Shown: positions 62,462 through 64,000 of the stretch, piece after piece
How the letters are laid out: each line of letters begins with the position of its first letter
How positions within the stretch are numbered: position 1 is the first letter of the stretch
Assembly: GCA_021323265.1 (NCBI GenBank)
Contig: JAJTCO010000010.1
Coordinates: 16,646 to 80,645 of the forward strand
From: Pseudoduganella sp.
GTDB lineage: Bacteria; Pseudomonadota; Gammaproteobacteria; Burkholderiales; Burkholderiaceae_D
Length of the DNA: 64,000 nt
Direction of reading: 5' to 3'
The notes under the pieces: model-generated
Databases searched by the model: none
What the model was told of the DNA's origin: nothing
The model's input: the letters and a program-made list of their open reading frames with translations, nothing else
Translations under genes and position numbers: made by a program

Positions 62462-63478
62462 ATGCATCTCGATATCCGTGCCCAAACCCTGCTCAAAGCC
62501 CTGATCGAGCGCTACATCGCCGACGGCCAGCCGGTCGGCTCGCGCGCCCTGTCCAAGATTTCCGGGCTGGAGCTGTCGCCGGCCACCATCCGCAACATCA
62601 TGGCGGACCTGGAGGAGCAGGGTTACGTGGCCAGCCCCCATACCTCGGCCGGGCGTGTGCCCACCCCGCGCGGCTACCGCATCTTCGTCGACACCCTGCT
62701 GACGGTACAGCACATCGACGAAAGCGCGATGCAGGCCGGCCTGCGCGCGGCCTCGCCGCAGCCGCAAAAGCTGATCGCCAACGCGGCGCAGATGCTGTCC
62801 TCGCTGACCCAGTTTGCCGGGGTGGTGCTGGCGCCGCGCCACGAGTCGGTGTTCCAGCAGATCGAATTCCTGCGCCTGGGCGACAAGCGCGTGCTGCTGG
62901 TGATCGTGGCGCCCGGCGGCGACGTGCAGAACCGCATCCTGCTGACGGACGTCGACTACACGCCGGCCCAGCTGCAGCAGTCGGCCAACTTCATCAACCA
63001 GCACTATGCCGGCCTGTCGTTCGAGGACGTGCGCGGGCGCCTGCAGGGCGAGCTGCGCCAGTTGCGCGACGACATGGGACGCCTGATGCAGGCGGCGGTG
63101 GAGGCGGGCAGCGAGGCGATGGCCGAATCGGCCGACGACATGGTGATCGCGGGCGAACGCAACCTGCTGTCGGTGAGCGACTTGTCGTCCAATATGACGT
63201 CGCTGCGCGCCATGTTCGACCTGTTCGAACAGAAGACCGGCCTGATGCAGCTGCTGGACGTGTCGTCCAAGGCGTCCGGCGTGCAGATTTTCATCGGCGG
63301 CGAGTCGCAGCTGGTGCCGATGGATGAGATGAGCGTGGTGACGGCGCCGTATGCGGCCAACGGCAAGATTGTCGGTACCCTGGGGGTGATCGGGCCGACC
63401 CGCATGGCGTACGAACGGGTGATTCCGATTGTGGATATTACGTCGCGGCTGCTGTCGAATGCCTTAAGCAGCAGTTGA
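62462..63478 (+). CDS. hrcA: Heat-inducible transcription repressor HrcA
   Basis: A 338-residue repressor of chaperone genes that binds CIRCE sites. The winged helix covers residues 1-75 ([30 protein letters not shown]), followed by a GAF-like and dimerisation region ([10 protein letters not shown] to the C-terminus with [18 protein letters not shown]). No CIRCE element or dnaK/groE gene lies in the window. The ATG at 62462 is close behind the HAD gene, so they probably share a transcript. Confidence 0.95.
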   Translation: MHLDIRAQTLLKALIERYIADGQPVGSRALSKISGLELSPATIRNIMADLEEQGYVASPHTSAGRVPTPRGYRIFVDTLLTVQHIDESAMQAGLRAASPQPQKLIANAAQMLSSLTQFAGVVLAPRHESVFQQIEFLRLGDKRVLLVIVAPGGDVQNRILLTDVDYTPAQLQQSANFINQHYAGLSFEDVRGRLQGELRQLRDDMGRLMQAAVEAGSEAMAESADDMVIAGERNLLSVSDLSSNMTSLRAMFDLFEQKTGLMQLLDVSSKASGVQIFIGGESQLVPMDEMSVVTAPYAANGKIVGTLGVIGPTRMAYERVIPIVDITSRLLSNALSSS

Positions 63479-63531
63479 ACCCGGTAAACCTGGGTCAGAC
63501 CCTTGGGTCTGACCCCGATTGGCGGGGCTTA
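63478..63531. repeat. Gene-end palindromic repeat, AACCCGG-type copy 3
   Basis: Begins AACCCGGTAAACC, includes GGGTCAGACCC and GGGTCTGACCCC, and ends GGGGCTTA, whose TTA is the fur stop codon on the minus strand; its first base is the last base of the hrcA stop. It fills the entire gap between the convergent hrcA and fur genes. Confidence 0.85.
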
Positions 63532-63957
63532 ATGGCGGTGCGGGCAGTGCTCTTTGGTGCAGCTGCCGTAGATGGCCAGCGCATGCTCGGCGATCTTGAA
63601 GCCGCGCTCGGCGGCAATGCGCTGCTGGCGCTTTTCAATCTCTTCGTCGACAAACTCCTCGACCCGGCCGCAGTCCAGGCACACCAGGTGGTCGTGGTGC
63701 GAGCCTTCGTTGAGCTCGAAGATCGCCTTGCCGCTTTCGAAGTGGTTGCGGTTGAGCAGGCCGGCTTGCTCGAACTGGGTCAGCACGCGGTACACGGTGG
63801 CCAGGCCGACGTCCATGTTCTCGGCCAGCAGCAGCTTGTACACGTCTTCCGCCGTCAAATGGCGCACGGGGCTGCTCTGGAAAATATCAAGAATCTTCAA
63901 ACGCGGCAGGGTAGCCTTCAGGCCGGACGCCTTCAGGTCGGTAGGGCTGTTACTCAT
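63529..63957 (-). CDS. fur: Ferric uptake regulator
   Basis: A 142-residue metal-dependent repressor. The winged helix (about 12-80; [18 protein letters not shown]) precedes the dimer and metal domain with HHDH (87-90), Cys93xxCys96 and a C-terminal CTKEHC (Cys133, Cys138). It is the presumed regulator of the Fur boxes at 34.2 and 36.0 kb. Its promoter is in the last 43 bases of the window. Confidence 0.96.
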   Translation of the reverse strand: MSNSPTDLKASGLKATLPRLKILDIFQSSPVRHLTAEDVYKLLLAENMDVGLATVYRVLTQFEQAGLLNRNHFESGKAIFELNEGSHHDHLVCLDCGRVEEFVDEEIEKRQQRIAAERGFKIAEHALAIYGSCTKEHCPHRH

Positions 63958-64000
63958 GTTTGCTAACGTCAGTTGCGGGAAGTGCTTTATGATATAGCGT

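Overview
The window is a GC-rich (roughly two-thirds G+C), gene-dense stretch of chromosome from a Gram-negative aerobe. By inference it is a beta-proteobacterium of the Oxalobacteraceae (Massilia/Duganella type). The grounds are the lptD-surA-pdxA-rsmA block divergent from amgK-murU, TonB-dependent receptors for nutrients, an S46 dipeptidyl-peptidase, and gene-end palindromes with a GGGGTCAGACCCC core. No rRNA, tRNA, insertion sequence, prophage or CRISPR array was seen. The first gene is cut by the left edge.

Layout. 0-9.7 kb: astE, a DUF1993 protein, an Old Yellow Enzyme, then four co-directional genes (amino acid permease, S9 peptidase, a diguanylate cyclase with a proline-rich repeat, a retropepsin-like protease). 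9.7-18.5 kb: FUSC membrane protein, M14 carboxypeptidase and FMN reductase on the minus strand, a LysR regulator divergent from a GST plus an SMR transporter, and an S46 peptidase. 18.6-24.1 kb: two stress-type proteins, two YceI proteins with cytochrome b561, purB and a GST. 24.1-32.8 kb: a sucrose-utilisation locus arranged like the Xanthomonas sux genes (LacI regulator, TonB receptor, GH13 amylosucrase, MFS transporter) with two paralogous fructokinases. 33.2-38.6 kb: an iron block (bacterioferritin, PiuC-type hydroxylase, tonB-bfd, feoA-feoB and a Cys-rich small membrane protein) with three Fur-box candidates; fur itself is at 63.5 kb. 38.6-42.3 kb: a DUF2946 protein, a second TonB receptor, a half-length degenerate EAL-like protein and a truncated haemoglobin. 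42.4-49.2 kb: GST, xni, a receiver-only regulator, mnmA-nudJ and pntAA-pntAB-pntB. 49.2-60.2 kb: a broken gene, then the overlapping amgK-murU-pepP-ubiH series ending in a periplasmic binding protein, divergent from lptD-surA-pdxA-rsmA. 60.2-64 kb: a large nested palindrome, two paralogous lipoproteins, a HAD phosphatase, hrcA and fur.

The parts most worth a second look are the gene-end palindromes (three outer-arm families around one core), the sucrose locus with duplicated kinases and twin operators, the half-EAL protein translated from a TTG inside the end of a TonB receptor gene, the SMR transporter with Asp in place of its key Glu, the repeat-bearing periplasmic domain of the diguanylate cyclase, and the frameshifted gene remnant after pntB. 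No single locus is clearly a wholly new system; the half-EAL/TonB receptor pair and the repeat families are the best candidates.
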